DNA from: Triticum aestivum
Lineage: Eukaryota > Streptophyta > Magnoliopsida > Poales > Poaceae
NCBI RefSeq assembly: GCF_018294505.1
Contig: NC_057800.1
Coordinates: forward strand, 476,071,037-476,135,036
Length of the DNA stretch: 64,000 nt
Direction of reading: 5' to 3'
Part shown: positions 43,509-55,689 of the stretch, piece after piece
How the letters are laid out: every line of letters begins with the position of its first letter
Position numbering within the stretch: the stretch's first letter is position 1
The notes under the pieces: model-generated
Databases searched by the model: none
Told to the model about the DNA's origin: nothing
Seen by the model: the letters and a program-made list of their open reading frames with translations, nothing else
Position numbers and translations under genes: made by a program

Positions 43509-46500
43509 ATGGGGAAGGAGAAGACGGTGGCGTTGGAGCGTGCGAAGAAGGCGCCGTTGAAGGCGAAAGGGAAGAGGACCAGCCGGGGCGGGTCTTCGTC
43601 GAGGTCCGGCCTGCCGCCTAGCTGGATCCAGGGCGACTGGATCCGTTCGACAATCAGCCAAGATGATATCGATGACTTGGTTGAGGGGGGACTGATCCCC
43701 CATGGATCGGCGCGGCTCTCGGGGAATGAGACCGAGCCAGAGCCACAGGCGGGTGAGTGCGTTCTTCTTGCCACTCACGTCGACCACGGGTTCTCTTTGC
43801 CTCCCCATCCTTTCTTTCACGGTCTCTTGAACTTCTTTGGGGCTCAACTCCACCACTTTTCTCCAAACACCATCGTGTACCTTGCCGCTTTCGTGTCCAT
43901 GTGCGAGAACTTCTTGGGTTGTCGACCACACTGAGGTCTCTTCAAGCACATATTCACCTGTCATTCTTAGACGGTCAAGAAGGCCAACCCGAGTGACGAG
44001 AGGACGCATGTAATACAGATGTGCGGGGGTCTTGGGATTCAAATGAGGAACAAAAGCACTTTCCCAACCATGATCCTTCCCGATTCGGTCCGAGGTTGGC
44101 AGTCGACCTGGTTCTACTGCAAGGACCAGCCGACTCCGGGTCAGTCGACTGGACTTCCCCCCTTTTCCATAGCTCGAGTGGAGAAGCCCTCCACCTTGAG
44201 AGTGATCCCAGAGGAGAAGGTGCAAATGAAGGTGTTGGTCGAGCGGGTTGTCCAACTCGTCCGCGACGGAGTGACCAGTATGGACCTGCTGGAGGTCTTC
44301 CTCAGTCGACGTATCCAACCACTCCAAGCCCGTGACCATCCGATGTGGATGTACTCGGGACTCGAGGATTCCACTCGGATCCACCCGGAGGATGTCAGTG
44401 AGGACACGGTGGAGCAGTGGCTAAGAGGCATTACTGGCAACAAGGATAACCCTCAGGGGTCCAGGAGGGTGGTTCCATTCGACCATTTTCGCCAGCCAGA
44501 ACAGGTACGATTCTGCATTGTTGAGTGTCTTCTTAATTTTCCATGTAACATCTTGTTGACGGCCGACTATCTTTCTTTCGTTCATTGTCTTTCAAGCTCT
44601 TTTTGATATGTACTCAATGCCTAATGGAGTGCAGGAGCAAGATCTTGAGGGAGAGGCGAGCGGAGGCGAGAGCGGTGAGTGGCACTCGAATGCAGAGGAG
44701 GACGAGGAGAGCGACGAACCGAGTGACGAAGAAGAGGTCGACTCACCTCCTAGCAGAGAAAGATGGTCCAAGCACGCTCACGACCCGGCAAGCACTCCCG
44801 ACCGGGAGGCCGCACCAACTGGGCAGTCTTCAAAGCACCCTCGGACGTCTTCTCCAGTGCCGACCGAGAAGGCATCAAAGCAGCCTAAGACTGCGTCGCC
44901 TCCAGCGCCGAAACCACCGAAGGCCACATCTTCCAAACCCCCGAAGTCTTTGCCCAAAATCAAAGTGGTCATTCCCACTGTCTCTGGGTAACAATCTGGC
45001 CTGATCCTTTGGTTGACTTGGGTAACAGAATGTAACCGACTAAATGTTGATATTTGCAGTGCTGCCACTTCTGGAACTTCCACCCACCAGTACCGAGACG
45101 AGGAGATGGAAGATGCAGTTACCTCCAACCCAGTTACGATTCTCGTGATCTTGTTCTTGATTATTTGGTTGATTAAATTCTGACGATTCACTTGGAGTCG
45201 ACTGATTTCTTTGCAGCCCCACTCAATGCTATCGAGCTTCCGGATGACGATGAAGACGTGATACCGAGGCCTAGAAGAAGCAAGAAAGCAGCAGCTGGCA
45301 AGATACCCCAGTGGGAACTGGCGACAGAACCAACAGTCCGACAGCCTGAAGATGCAGGTAGAGCCTCTGTAACTTTTGCTGTCCCAGCGTCGAGTGAACG
45401 CCCCGCACCGTCGACTGTACCAGTGTTTTCTTCAGTCGTCCAACCTCAAGCCTCGGAGCTCCAAGCTGCTGCATCTGGACCGTTTGTCCCCTTCTTCACC
45501 ACCTATCATGTTTTGGAAAGCCAGTCGGACGCTGCTGCAGGGGCTATCCGTCAGGCTGGCGTAATGATGGAGCGGATGAAGGCGGTTCACAACAATAGCC
45601 ATGCTGCTTACGACGCCAGCGCGGCTCTTCGGGCCAATGTCCAGGTAAGTTGACCTCCGACTGAACTTGTTCTATTAGGATATGCTACCTGAAATATTTT
45701 CCTTCATACAATCTCTGATTGTCTGCTTCGAATCTGTACACCCACTAGGTGTTTTGTTGTCTTTAGTACTTGCACTCTTCCACTCGGTCTGGTCAAGTGG
45801 GATCTGAACCGGTGGGGGCACGCTAAGTGCACCCACTGGGTGTAGTCCCCGAGACCGCGGTCGACTGCGGGCAGTCGCCTGGGGTCTGAGTACTTCTTTC
45901 ACTTTCCTTTCTTCCACTCGACCTGGGCGGACCAACCGAGTGGAATCAGAACCAGTGGGGGCACGCCAAGTGCACCCACTGGGTGTAGTCCCCGAGACCG
46001 CGGTCGACTGCTGGCAGTCGGTCGGGGTCTGAATAGTTCTTCTACTTTTTTTACTCGACGCGGGCGTACCGGCCGAGTGGAATCTGAACCAGTGGGGGCA
46101 CGCCAAGTGCACCCGCTGGGTGTAGTCCCCGAGACCACAACCGATTGCGGGCAGTCGGCTGGGGTCTGAGTAAACTTTGAAGTTTTATTCACTCAGAAGT
46201 AAATAATCTTTGATCTTGTACCCTCTGCAGAAATCTTGTACTCTCATTTCCAAATTCGCCGAATTTGAGGAGAAGCAGAGGCAACTCAACCTTGACCTGG
46301 AGCTGGCCCAAAAAAACTTGAAGAAGGCTCAAGATGAAGTTGCCGGTATGGAAGGTAAATGCATGTCGACTGCTCACGTCGATCATCCTTTAAATTATCC
46401 CTTCGATCTTTTGCTTGATCCAAATGCTTACTTTGCAGAGAAAATGAGGTTGGCTCTGGAGAAGAAGGACTTGGACCTTGCAGCTGCGCAGAAGGAGGCT

Positions 46501-47289
46501 CAAGATAAGACTACCCTTGCTGACAAGAAGCTGGCTTCAGTCCGAGCACTGGAATAAGAAGTAAGCGAGCTGAAGTCCTCTCTCATTGAATCCAACCAAG
46601 AGGCAACTCGTCTGAAGATGGACAAGGTGGCTCTGAATGAGTAGCTGGAAAGCGTGACTCGCAGGAGGAACAATTTGGAGGCTTATCTGAAAGCTCTCGC
46701 TAAGAAACTCTTCCTCATGCTCGAAGGTACCCCTTTTTACCCGACTATTTTACTATTTGCAAGTTAGTCCTAACCAGTCGACTCATTAACTCCTTGACTC
46801 TGCAGAATTCTGCCAAAAATTTGAAGAAGAGACTGGACGGATGAGACGGGCTTGGACCCTATCCTTTCTCCAGTCAGTGACGAGGCTGCCATGAATGTGC
46901 TGCGACTGGAGTCCCGCGTCGCCAGCGTTACAAGTTATCTAGCTCGTCTAAAGGTGGCAGTTTCACCGATCGACTCATCGCTCTGGCCAAGGGCGACGCT
47001 TCAAAATGATCTCGAGTCTCTGATGGCTCGACTCAACGAGGTCCCTGGTCAAGTGCAGGAATAGAAGAAGTCCTCTGCCCGATGCGGTGCTGACGTGGCA
47101 TTGTCGCTGGTAAGAGTCCATTGCAAAGAAGCCCGCGAAGATAAGCTGGTGGCGATCAAGGTCGCCAACACCAAAAGGCATGATTTCCAGTCCTTTATGG
47201 AGACTTTCATCGCCGCTGCCACTCGGATCACAAATGGAATTGACTTGGACGAATTCGTCGAGCCTGCCAGCCCTCCTCCTGCCGAATGA
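43509..47289 (+). pseudogene. Antisense multi-exon gene of Tat-type element (Transposase_28-like)
   Basis: The gene opposes gag-pol. Exon 1 43509-44504 starts MGKEKTVALERAKK and contains FFHGLLNFFGAQLHHFSPN, as in the plant 'putative gypsy type transposon' (Transposase_28) family. It is broken by TGA at about 43932 and TAG at about 43974. Donor gtacga. Further exons: 44635-44989 (acidic, Pro/Lys-rich), from 45060, 45218-45643 (donor gtaagt), 46231-46355, 46439-46726 (coiled coil, with TAA near 46555 and a TAG) and 46806-47289 (frameshift near 46845; AAATRITNGIDLDEFVEP at the end). Splice signals are canonical. Function of such extra ORFs is unknown; a coiled-coil nuclear protein is plausible. 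Inactive here. Confidence 0.65.
45780..46172. repeat. Three tandem copies (about 135 bp) in an intron of the antisense gene
   Basis: Each copy contains gtgggggcacgc(c/t)aagtg, cacccactgggtgtagtccc, gagaccgcggtcgactg and ggcagtcg...ctggggtctga. Copies start near 45782, 45914 and 46051. Confidence 0.85.
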
Positions 47290-47517
47290 ACAAACTTGAG
47301 ATTTAAACTTGCCTTAAATTTGCCTCGGAATGCCGAGTGGTTGCTGTAACTGTTAAACTCCTTCGGGCCTGGTGCCCGAATACTTTTATCTTCGTTTTGG
47401 AACTCTTGAGATTTTATCCGATCTTAGTTTATCTTCTGCATATGCCTGTGTTCGTCTTCGAGTAAAACTTGTTCTTCACTCGGAATATTCTTCGAGAAGC
47501 AACTTTGAAGGAGATAT

Positions 47518-47961
47518 CCCAATCGACCTGCACATCGCTGTCTTTGCGGATACGGATGGAGCACACATTGTATTTGTGGCGCGACTCCGTGAGAGGATTA
47601 CAGTCGACCTGCACCTCGTCATTCTTGCGGATAGGGATGGAGCGGACGTTGTACTTGTGCCGCGGCTCTGTGAGAGGATTACAGTCGACCTACACCTCGT
47701 CATCCTTGCGGATAGGGATGGAGCGGACGTTGTACTTGTAGCGCGGCTCCGTGAGAGGATAGGAGTCGACCTGCACCTCATCATTCTTACGGATAAGGAT
47801 GGAGCAGACGTTGTACTTGTAGTGCGGCTCCGTGAGAGGATTGCAGTCGACCTACACCTCATCATCCTTGCGGATAGGGATGGAGCTGACGTTGTACCTG
47901 TAGCGTGGCTCCATGAGAGGATTGCAGTCGAATTGCGCCTCGTCATCCTTATCGATAAGGG
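47518..47961. repeat. 81-bp tandem repeat, about 5.5 copies, frame-preserving
   Basis: Each unit contains gtcgacctgcacctcgtcat, cttgcggatagggatggag, cggacgttgtacttgt and gcggctccgtgagaggatt. As the period is 27 codons, it reads as a repeated peptide VDLHLVILADRDGADVVLV-type in the plus frame spanning 47372-47977, and is also open on the minus strand. It lies just past the antisense gene's stop, in its likely 3' untranslated region. Whether it is translated is unknown. Confidence 0.85.
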
Positions 47962-47970
47962 TGGTTTTTC

Positions 47971-48890
47971 GACTTAGGTGAGTACTGGACTGCAGCTAAG
48001 CCCCCGAGTGTGAGGTTTGCTCATCACTCGGTAGGATTTTAGAAACTTAGGCGAGTACTGGACTGCAGCTAAGCCCCCGAGTGTGAGGTTTTCTCATCAC
48101 TCGGTAGGATTTTTAGAAACTTAGGCGAGTACTGGACTGCAGCTAAGGCCCTGAGTGTGAGGTTTGCTCATCACTCGGTAGGATTTTTAGAAACTTGGGC
48201 AAGTATTGGACTGCAGCTAAGCCCCAGAGTGTGAAGTTTGCTCATCACTCGGTAGGATTTTTGAAACTTAGGCGAGTACTGGACTGCAACTAAGCCTCCG
48301 AGTGAGAGGCATGCTCATCACTCGGTAGGATTTTTTGAAACTTAGGCGAGTACTAGACTACAGCTAAGCCTCAGAATGAGAGGCTTGCTCATTACTCGGT
48401 AGGATTTTTAAAACTTAGGCGAGTACTGGACTGCAGCTAAGCCTCCGAGTGAGAGGCTTGCTCATCACTCGGTAGGATTTTTGAAACTTAGGCGAGTACT
48501 GGACTGCAGCTAAGCCTCTGAGTGAGAGGCTTGCTCATCACTCGGTAGGATTTTTGAAACTTAGGCGAGTACTGGATTGCAGCTAAGCCTCCGAGTGTGA
48601 GGTTTGCTCACCACTCGATAGGATTTTTAGAAACTTAGGCGAGTACTGGACTGCAGCTAACCCCCAAGTGAGAGGATTGCTCATCACTCAATAGGATTTT
48701 TGAAACTTAGGCGAGTACTGGACTGCAGCTAATCCTCCGAGTGAGAGGCTTGCTCATCACTCGGTAGGATTTTAGAAACTTAGGCGAGTACTGGACTGCA
48801 GCTAAGCCCCCGAGTGAGAGGCTTGCTCATCACTCGGTAGGATTTTTTCGACTTAGGCGAAACGGATTCACAGCTGAGACACCCACTGGG
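47971..48890. repeat. 73-75 bp tandem repeat, about 12 copies
   Basis: The unit acttaggcgagtactggact, gcagctaagcccccgagtg, ttgctcatcactcggtagg, atttt(t) repeats from 47971 to about 48850 with a few substitutions per copy. The last copy decays into cgacttaggcgaaacgg. Non-coding; it lies between the antisense gene and the end of pol. Confidence 0.9.
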
Positions 48891-49006
48891 GGATTTTAGA
48901 AACAGATGTAAATAATCGACAATCTTTTTAGAAGACTGTAAAACTCTTGTCTTTGATAAACAAAATACAAATGTATTTTTTTATTACATCTCAGCAGACT
49001 GAGTGC

Positions 49007-51970
49007 TTAAGTATAAAAGGGGCGGAGCAGCTCCGCATTCCAGGCGCGCGGCTCATCTTTCTTGTGTTCGACGTTGTAAAGGTGGTATGCTTCGTTGTGG
49101 AGCACTCTGGTGACCACGAAGGGGCCTTCCCAAGAGGGGGCAATCTTATGTGGTTTCTGCTGATCCACTCGGAGAACTAAGTCTCCCTCCTGTAATGCTT
49201 GACCCCTCACGTTTCTGGCATGGAATTGACGCATGTCTTGCTGATAGATGGTTGATCGGATCAAGGCCATCTCTCTTTCTTCTTCAAGGAGGTCAACTGC
49301 ATCCTGTCGTGCTTGTTGTGCTTCTTCCTCTGTGAAAAGCTCGGCTCGGGGTGCATTATGGAGCAAGTCACTCGGAAGTACAGCTTCGGCTCCATAAACC
49401 AAGAAAAACGGGGTTCTGCTAGTCAACCGATTGGGAGTTGTCCTCAATCCCCATAATACCGACGGAAGTTCATCGACCTAGGCTCCTACGGCGTGTTTGA
49501 GGTCACGCATCAGTCGGGGTTTCAGTCCTTTGAGAATCAATCCATTTGCTCTTTCAGCATGTCCATTCGACTGGGGGTGGGCGACTGAGGCATAGTCGAC
49601 TCGAGTACCTTGTGAAGCACAAAAAGTCCTGAACTCATCAGAATCAAAGTTTGATCCGTTGTTAGTGATGATGCTGTGTGGAACACCATATCTGAATGTT
49701 ATTACTCTGATGAAGCTGCAGTAGTACTGGCATCAAGGTTCTTGATAGGCTTGGCTTCAATCCACTTGGTGAACTTGTCGACTGCTACAAGTACATGAGT
49801 GAATCCACTCCTGCCAGTCTTCAAAGGTCCAACCATATCCAATCCCCAAACATCAAAAGGTCAGACAAGTGGAATGGTCTTCAGGGCTGACGCATGCTTG
49901 TGAAACATGTTGGAGTAAAACTGACACCCTTCACATTTGTCGACTATTTCTTGTGCCATCTCGTTTGCCCGAGACCAGTAAAATCCCGCTCGGTATGCTT
50001 TGGACACAATGGTTCGAGAGGACGCATGGTGCCCACAGGTCCCCGAGTGGATATCATTGAGGATCACTCGACCTTCTTCAGGTGTTATGCATTTCTGGCA
50101 AACTCCAGTCACACTTTCTCTGAACAACTGTCCCCTTATCACAGTGAAGGCCTTAGATCGACGGACAATCTGTCGAGCCTCTTCTTCATCTTCTGGGAGT
50201 TCTCTTCTAAGGATGTATGCAATATATGGTACTGTCCAATCGGGGGTGATGACCAAAACTTCCATGATCAAGTCGACCACGGCTGGGATCTCGATTTCAG
50301 TCAGATTAGTGGCACTCTTCGGCTGTGGGGGCTCTTCAGTGAAGGGATCTTCTTGAACTGAAGGCGCATGAATATGGTCCAGGAACACATTACTGTGAAT
50401 GGCTTCCCTCTTGGAGCCTATCTTTGCCAGATCATCTGCTGCTTGATTTTTCAGTCGAGGGATGTGAGGGAGCTCTAGCCCCTCAAACCTCTTTTCTAGC
50501 TTTCTTACTGCATTGCAATAACCAGTCATGGCTGGGCTTCTGATGTCCCAATCCTTCATCACCAAATTGACCACTAAATCCGAGTCACCATAGACCATGA
50601 GGCGACAGACGCCGAGTGAAATGGCCATACGCAACCCATACAAAAGTGCCTCGTATTCGGCCTCATTGTTGGAGTCAAAGTGAATCTGGATAACATAACT
50701 GAGTTTGTCACCACGGGGGGAGACCAACACCACTCCAGCACCGGAACCATTCAGCATCTTGGATCCATCAAAGAACATGGTCCAATGCTCCGAGTGAATT
50801 TGGGTCGGAAGTTGCTGTTCGATCCACTCGGCGAGGAAATCAGCTATTGCTTGGGACTTAATAGCCTTCTTTGCTTCAAACTTGATATCCAGGGGAAGGA
50901 GTTCAATCGCCCACTTTGCCACTCGAGCAGTTGCATCTCTGTTGTTCAAAATCTCCAATAATGGAGCGTCGCTGACGACTGTAATGGAATGATCAGAAAA
51001 ATAGTGTGCAACCTTCTTTGTGGTCATGTAAATTCCATAAACAAGCTTCTGATAATGGGGATATCTTTGCTTTGACAGAGTCAGAACTTCGGAAACGTAA
51101 TACACCGGGTGCTGAACTTTATAAGTTTTTCCTTCTTCTTCCCGCTCGACCGTGAGTACTGTACTGACAACTTGTCCAGTGGCTGCAATGTAAAGCAGTA
51201 AAGGCTCTTTGCTGATTGGTGCAGCAAGCACCGGCTGGGTGGAAAGTAGGGCTTTGAGCTCTACAAACACTACATCAGCTTCGGGAGTCCACTCGAACTT
51301 ATCAGACTTCTTCATCAGTCGGTAAAGAGGCAATGCCTTTTCACCGAGACAAGAAATGAATCGACTCAAGGTGGCCAAGCAACCAGTAAGCTTTTGGAAA
51401 TCGTGCACACGCACAGGGCGTTTCATCCGGAGAATGGCACCAACTTTCTCTGGGTTAGCGTCGAGCCCTCGTTCGGAAACGAGGAAACCGAGTAACTTTC
51501 CACCAGGAACTCCAAATGTGCACTTTGATGGATTAAGCTTGATATCATACCTTCTGAGGTTGGCAAAGGTTTTGGCAAGGTCAGCCAGCAGGTCGGAACC
51601 TTTACATGACTTGACTATAATGTCATCCATGTATGCTTCCACATTCTGACTGATTTGAGTGAGAAGACACTTCTGGATCATCCTCATGAATGTGGCTCCG
51701 GCGTTCTTTAGGCCGAATGGCATAGTGACATAACAAAAACATCCGAATGGAGTGATGAAAGCCGTTTTTATCTCATCAGGTCCATACAATCGGATCTGAT
51801 GGTACCCGGAATACGCGTCCAAGAAGGACAAACGTTCACACCCCGCAGTTGAGTCGGAGATTTGGTCGATGCGGGGAAGAGGAAAATGATCTTTCAGCAG
51901 GCCGATTGATATGCTTGAAGTCAATGCACATGCGAAGTGAATCATCCTTCTTGGGGACCACGACAACATT
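49007..51970 (-). pseudogene. Pol of Tat-type element: RT (part), dual RNase H, integrase
   Basis: The main frame (51969-49861, about 702 codons) has RT motifs FCYVTMPFGLKNAGATF (residues 79-94) and the catalytic YMDD (113-116). A Ty3-type RNase H follows (about 255-385). A second, archaeal-type RNase H spans 395-520 (FFDGSKMLNGSGAG, NNEAEYEALLYGL, YGDSDLV, NQAADDLAK). The HHCC integrase zinc finger is at 641-682. TGA at 49861-49863 replaces a Trp, after which the integrase core continues in frame (WGLDMVGP, ITNNGSNF, HPQSNGHAERAN), with TAG at 49478-49480 and a C-terminal domain (YGAEAVLPSDL) to 49007. The RT start is displaced by the nested element, with a small frameshift near 51900. Copies and integrates the element; inactive here. 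Confidence 0.85.
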
Positions 51971-52909
51971 TGTCGGGTTTCGGGTTCCGGCAGACCCTTG
52001 AGGTTCGAACACTGGGGTGCGCGCGGAGATTTCGCCTTCTACCTACTTGCACCCCTCCGCCTCGCTAAGATCTAAGCTATGGAAAGAACAGCACAAGAGA
52101 CACAGGGTTTATACTGGTTCGGGCCACCGTTGTGGTGTAATACCCTACTCCAGTGTGTGGTGTGGTGGATTGCCTCTTGGGCTGATGATGATGAGCAATA
52201 CAAGGAAGAACAACCTTGCGAGAGTCTGTTCTTGGTTGGGGGATGAACTGCTGGGAGGAGTTCAGTCACCCCTCTCTCTCTCTCTCTCTTCTCGATTCTC
52301 TCTCTGATTTCGATCCCGGTCCTATCTCTTGATCCCCCTCTTTACGGGTGGCTAGTCCTATTTATAGGCAAAGGCCCTGGGCCTCTTCCCAAATATTGAG
52401 CGGGAAGGGCGCCAACAATTGGCCATTTTGAAGGGGAACATCTGGTACACTTATCCTGACTAAAGTTGGTCCTCGCCTGCCAAAGGCTTTGGTGGTGACG
52501 CTGGCTTGGGCTCCACAATGACTTCCTCCCTGCCGTTGGACTAATCTTGGTCTCGTTGCACCGAAACGGGTGCCTTTGCTTGATGCTCTCGCCTGCGCTT
52601 GCTCCCTTTGCACCAAAGAGGAAAGGAGGACACTACGCGGCTGGCGCCTGCCTGGCGCCTTTGGTCGTCATGGCTTGCATCACGGGCACCTCGTGAGGTA
52701 CCCCGCCTTGATCTCTCCGCCTCCTCGCGAGCCAGCCTGATGAGGCCGTGCCTGAGGAAGCTCCATGTCGTCCGCCCTGCGAGGCTTGGCCCCTCGCGAG
52801 GGTCTTGGGTCTGTGTTGATGAAGACGGGCCGTGCTGGGCCCCCTTTTGGGCCATGCCGCAGGCCGCAGGCAGGCAAGTCTGGGGACCTCCGTTCCGAGA
52901 ACACCGACA
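51971..52909 (-). mobile_element. 3' LTR of nested Tat-type element
   Basis: 939 bp, plus-strand ends tgtcgggtttcgggttcc and agaacaccgaca. On the minus strand the polypurine tract CCCGGGGGCTAC abuts it (52910-52925). It has a CT microsatellite near 52270 and a minus-strand TATA box (CCTATAAATAGG) near 52365-52377. It differs from the other LTR by small duplications, for example gcctgcctggcgcc near 52645. Confidence 0.9.
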
Positions 52910-53191
52910 GTAGCCCCCGGGCCCAAGGCGCGCCCGGACTTGGCCATGCAGGGAGGCGAAAGGGCAAGAGCGAAGCGCCGCGGGCCCTAACAACCTGCTG
53001 CCTTGGACGCCGCGTGGCGGTTGACTGGACGTGGGCGCCTCAGTAACCGTGCGAGTTGATAAGGGAGCGGCATCCGCCTAGGCTTTGCTTTTTTTGCTTT
53101 CTCTGGTTGCTGCTCAGATCCCCTTTCTTGCGCCTCTCCTTCCTTCCTCCAAAATTTCCAGATCTACTCCGACCGTGTGACCTAGGAAGCC

Positions 53192-55687
53192 ATGGCGCCT
53201 CATCAGTCCCCGGCCGGAGCTTGGTACTCGTCTGCCCTGGACTCGCCGAACGTGTCGGAGGCGAGCCTCACCCGGTTGCTCGGATGGCGGCGGCGCAGGG
53301 CATCGACGGGGCGAAGGTGTTCAAGGCCGGCTCCGCCACCCCTGAGTGCCAAGGGTGCACCTTCTATCCGTTCTTTGTAAGCGCCATTGCTGCTGGCCTG
53401 GTGCCTCCCTTCTCCGAGTTCTTCTTCTCTGTCCTCCGCCATTATAAGCTACAGGCTCTGCATCTCCGTCCTTCTCCTGGCAATCTTCGGCTATTACTGC
53501 GAGGCTCACGTAGGGGTGTAGCCCTCAGTGGCCTTGCTGCGCCACTACTTCTACCTCCGGACCTCTCGCGGTCCTGCTTCCGCGTACGCGAGCTTCATCG
53601 CGTACGGTGGCACCATTGCCATTTCGAACCCCGGGAAAAGGATTGAGGGCTTCAGGAGCAAGTGGGTCTTGGCAGATGCTAGGCGCATCCACCCTCGGCT
53701 GATCTTGCCCACGGAGCAACCCACGAGCTCCAGCGATTGGGGTCGTGCGGAGCTCGCGGACCCCCGCGCGAAGCTGGTGTTGGAGAAGATGGACACAGAT
53801 CTGAGGCCGGCCAACATGGCGGCGGCGAAGCTGACCGGCGCGTTGCTGCTGAGGGAGTTCCTGGAGCACCAGCTGGCTCCGCTTCGGTAGTACTCACTTC
53901 CGATGTGGAGGCCCCATCCGAGCCCCGCGGCCTTGGCCAACGAAGATCTGGCTGCGGTCCTCCAATCTCTGGTCAGGGGTGATGTGGCGAGGTTGGAGGG
54001 CGCTCCTACGCCCTTGTTCCTCCGCGACGACTGGGAGCAGGTAGTGGAGTCCATGCCCGTCTTCAACGGGGACGGGCCCGTGCCCATGGAAACTCCCGAG
54101 GAACCGGTGTACATGCCCTCCGACGACTCCAGCGAAGAGGAGGAAGGAGGGGAGCGGGAAAAAGGGCCTGACTCCGAGGCGACTGACGGAGAGTCGAGGG
54201 CTCCCCTCCCCCGGCAAAGGTCCCGTGTTCTCCGCCTCTCTCCGAGCGATGACGATGAGGATGATGACGAGCAGGACGGCGGGAGCTTGCCTTCGATCCC
54301 GAAGAAGGACAGGACCGGGCTGATCTCCCGCGGGTCTGCCCCGGCCCCGAGGCGGACCGCAGACGCACCTTCCGCTTCCAAGCTTCCCGAGGTTGAACCT
54401 TCTAGCCGGCTTTCGGGCTTCAAATTTGGCCGGAGGCCGCTTGAGCTCACTGGCGACGACCCGTAAGCGCTTGATTCTTGTCTTTATTTCTTGTTCTGCT
54501 TCTGAGGCTTGACGTCCGCATCTCTTGGATAGGCTGGCGCCCGCAGCAAAGAAGCCGAAGGGAGCTCCTGAGGTTCCATCCGTGGCAGCGCCTCTGCCTG
54601 CGAAGGAAGGTGACTGCGACGCACGGGCTTCTCCTGCCCGGTCGTCCTCGGCCTGGCTGAGCCGGCTGGGGCGAGCTCAGCTCCCATGGCCCAAGTGACT
54701 CACGAGGTGCCTTTGCCTGCTGCCGCCACTTCAGCCGTTGGGGCGCAGCAAGCTCCGCCTCAGGATGTTGTGGTCGTGCTCCCGCCTTCTCCTCCTACTC
54801 CACCGATTGCTGTCTCTCCGACTCCTCCTGTCGTTCTGGATCGTGCTGCTGCTGAGCTGGACCAGCTGCAGCAGGATCTTCTTGGCGCCGACCCTCGCTT
54901 GGTTGTCGGGCGCTTGGAGCTAGCTTCAGGATGGATTCGCTCCGACGCTTCGATTCGGGCGGCGTTGGTCCAGGCCTCGACGGCTTGCGATGAGGAGAGG
55001 CAGGCCGTCCTTGAGGCGAAGGCTGCTCATGACGCAGCCCTAGGGGAGGTGGTCGACGTCCGTGGTTGCTGCAAGGTGCTGGAGGACGAGCTGCAAGGCC
55101 TGCGGGACCAGCTCGCGAAAGAGGCCCGCCTTCACCGAGAGCAGGAAGAAGGCGTGAAGGCTCGCGAGGCGGCCATCAAGGAGAGGGAGGTCAAGCTCGG
55201 TAGGCTCCGTGACCGCCTAGGCGCACTGGAGCAGGAGTTGGGGGCGAGGAAGGTCGAGCTGGACAACAAGGCCCAGGTTCTTGCCGAGGACCGCGTGGCC
55301 TTCGCAGAGATGGAGGCGAAGGCTCGCTCCTCGCTGAGGACGCTTTACGACAGTGGCCTGGAGAGCCCGCTGGCTGGCGCCGAGGACGGCCCCGTCAAGC
55401 TGCTTCCCTTCCTGGTCCGCGCCCTTGAAGATGTCGCCCTTGGCCTTGGCCCCACGGCCCAGGCCGAGGTGCGTGTCCTGTCTTCTGTAGCGCTGACGCG
55501 GGTCCTCACCCACATCTACCTTCGCGATCCTGGCGTCGACCTCGACAGCCTGCTGGAGCCAGTAAGCGGCGAGCGTGCCGCTGCCGCTGCCAAGGCCGTG
55601 AAGGGTCGCGCGGAGGCTCTGCTGGGGAAGTTCCGGGCCTTCAGCACCAAGCCGAAGCAAGGCGCTGCCGACCCCGCTGCTCCATGA
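53192..55687 (+). pseudogene. Antisense gene of nested Tat-type element (Transposase_28-like, coiled coil)
   Basis: It starts at ATG 53192 (MAPHQSPAGAWYSSALDSPN). The conserved part FYPFFVSAIAAGLVPPFSEF (53360-53420) and the YASFIAYGGTIAISNPGK, GFRSKWVLADA segments (53580-53680) lie in different frames, so frameshifts occur near 53280 and 53470-53520. TAG at 53888 interrupts the join to the acidic segment 53903-54466 (MPSDDSSEEEEGGE, SPSDDDEDDDEQDGG), which ends at a gtaagc donor. An acceptor lies near 54533. The last open part, 54686-55687, is a long coiled coil (LRDQLAKEARLHREQEE, REVKLGRLRDRLGALEQEL). Order and domain style match the outer element's antisense gene. Role unknown. Confidence 0.6.
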
Positions 55688-55689
55688 GG

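Noticed and set aside
47971..48890. Regular repeat array considered as CRISPR
   Set aside because: The units are contiguous, 73-75 bp, with no unique spacers, in plant DNA inside a retrotransposon.
52541..53046. Overlapping open frames in several frames of the nested LTR and adjacent spacer
   Set aside because: GC-rich LTR sequence with few stops by chance; the same frames differ in the other LTR copy.
53551..54450. 299-codon minus-strand open frame
   Set aside because: It is the mirror of the plus-strand antisense gene, whose product has family similarity and acidic and coiled-coil segments; the minus frame is Ser/Leu-rich without a domain.
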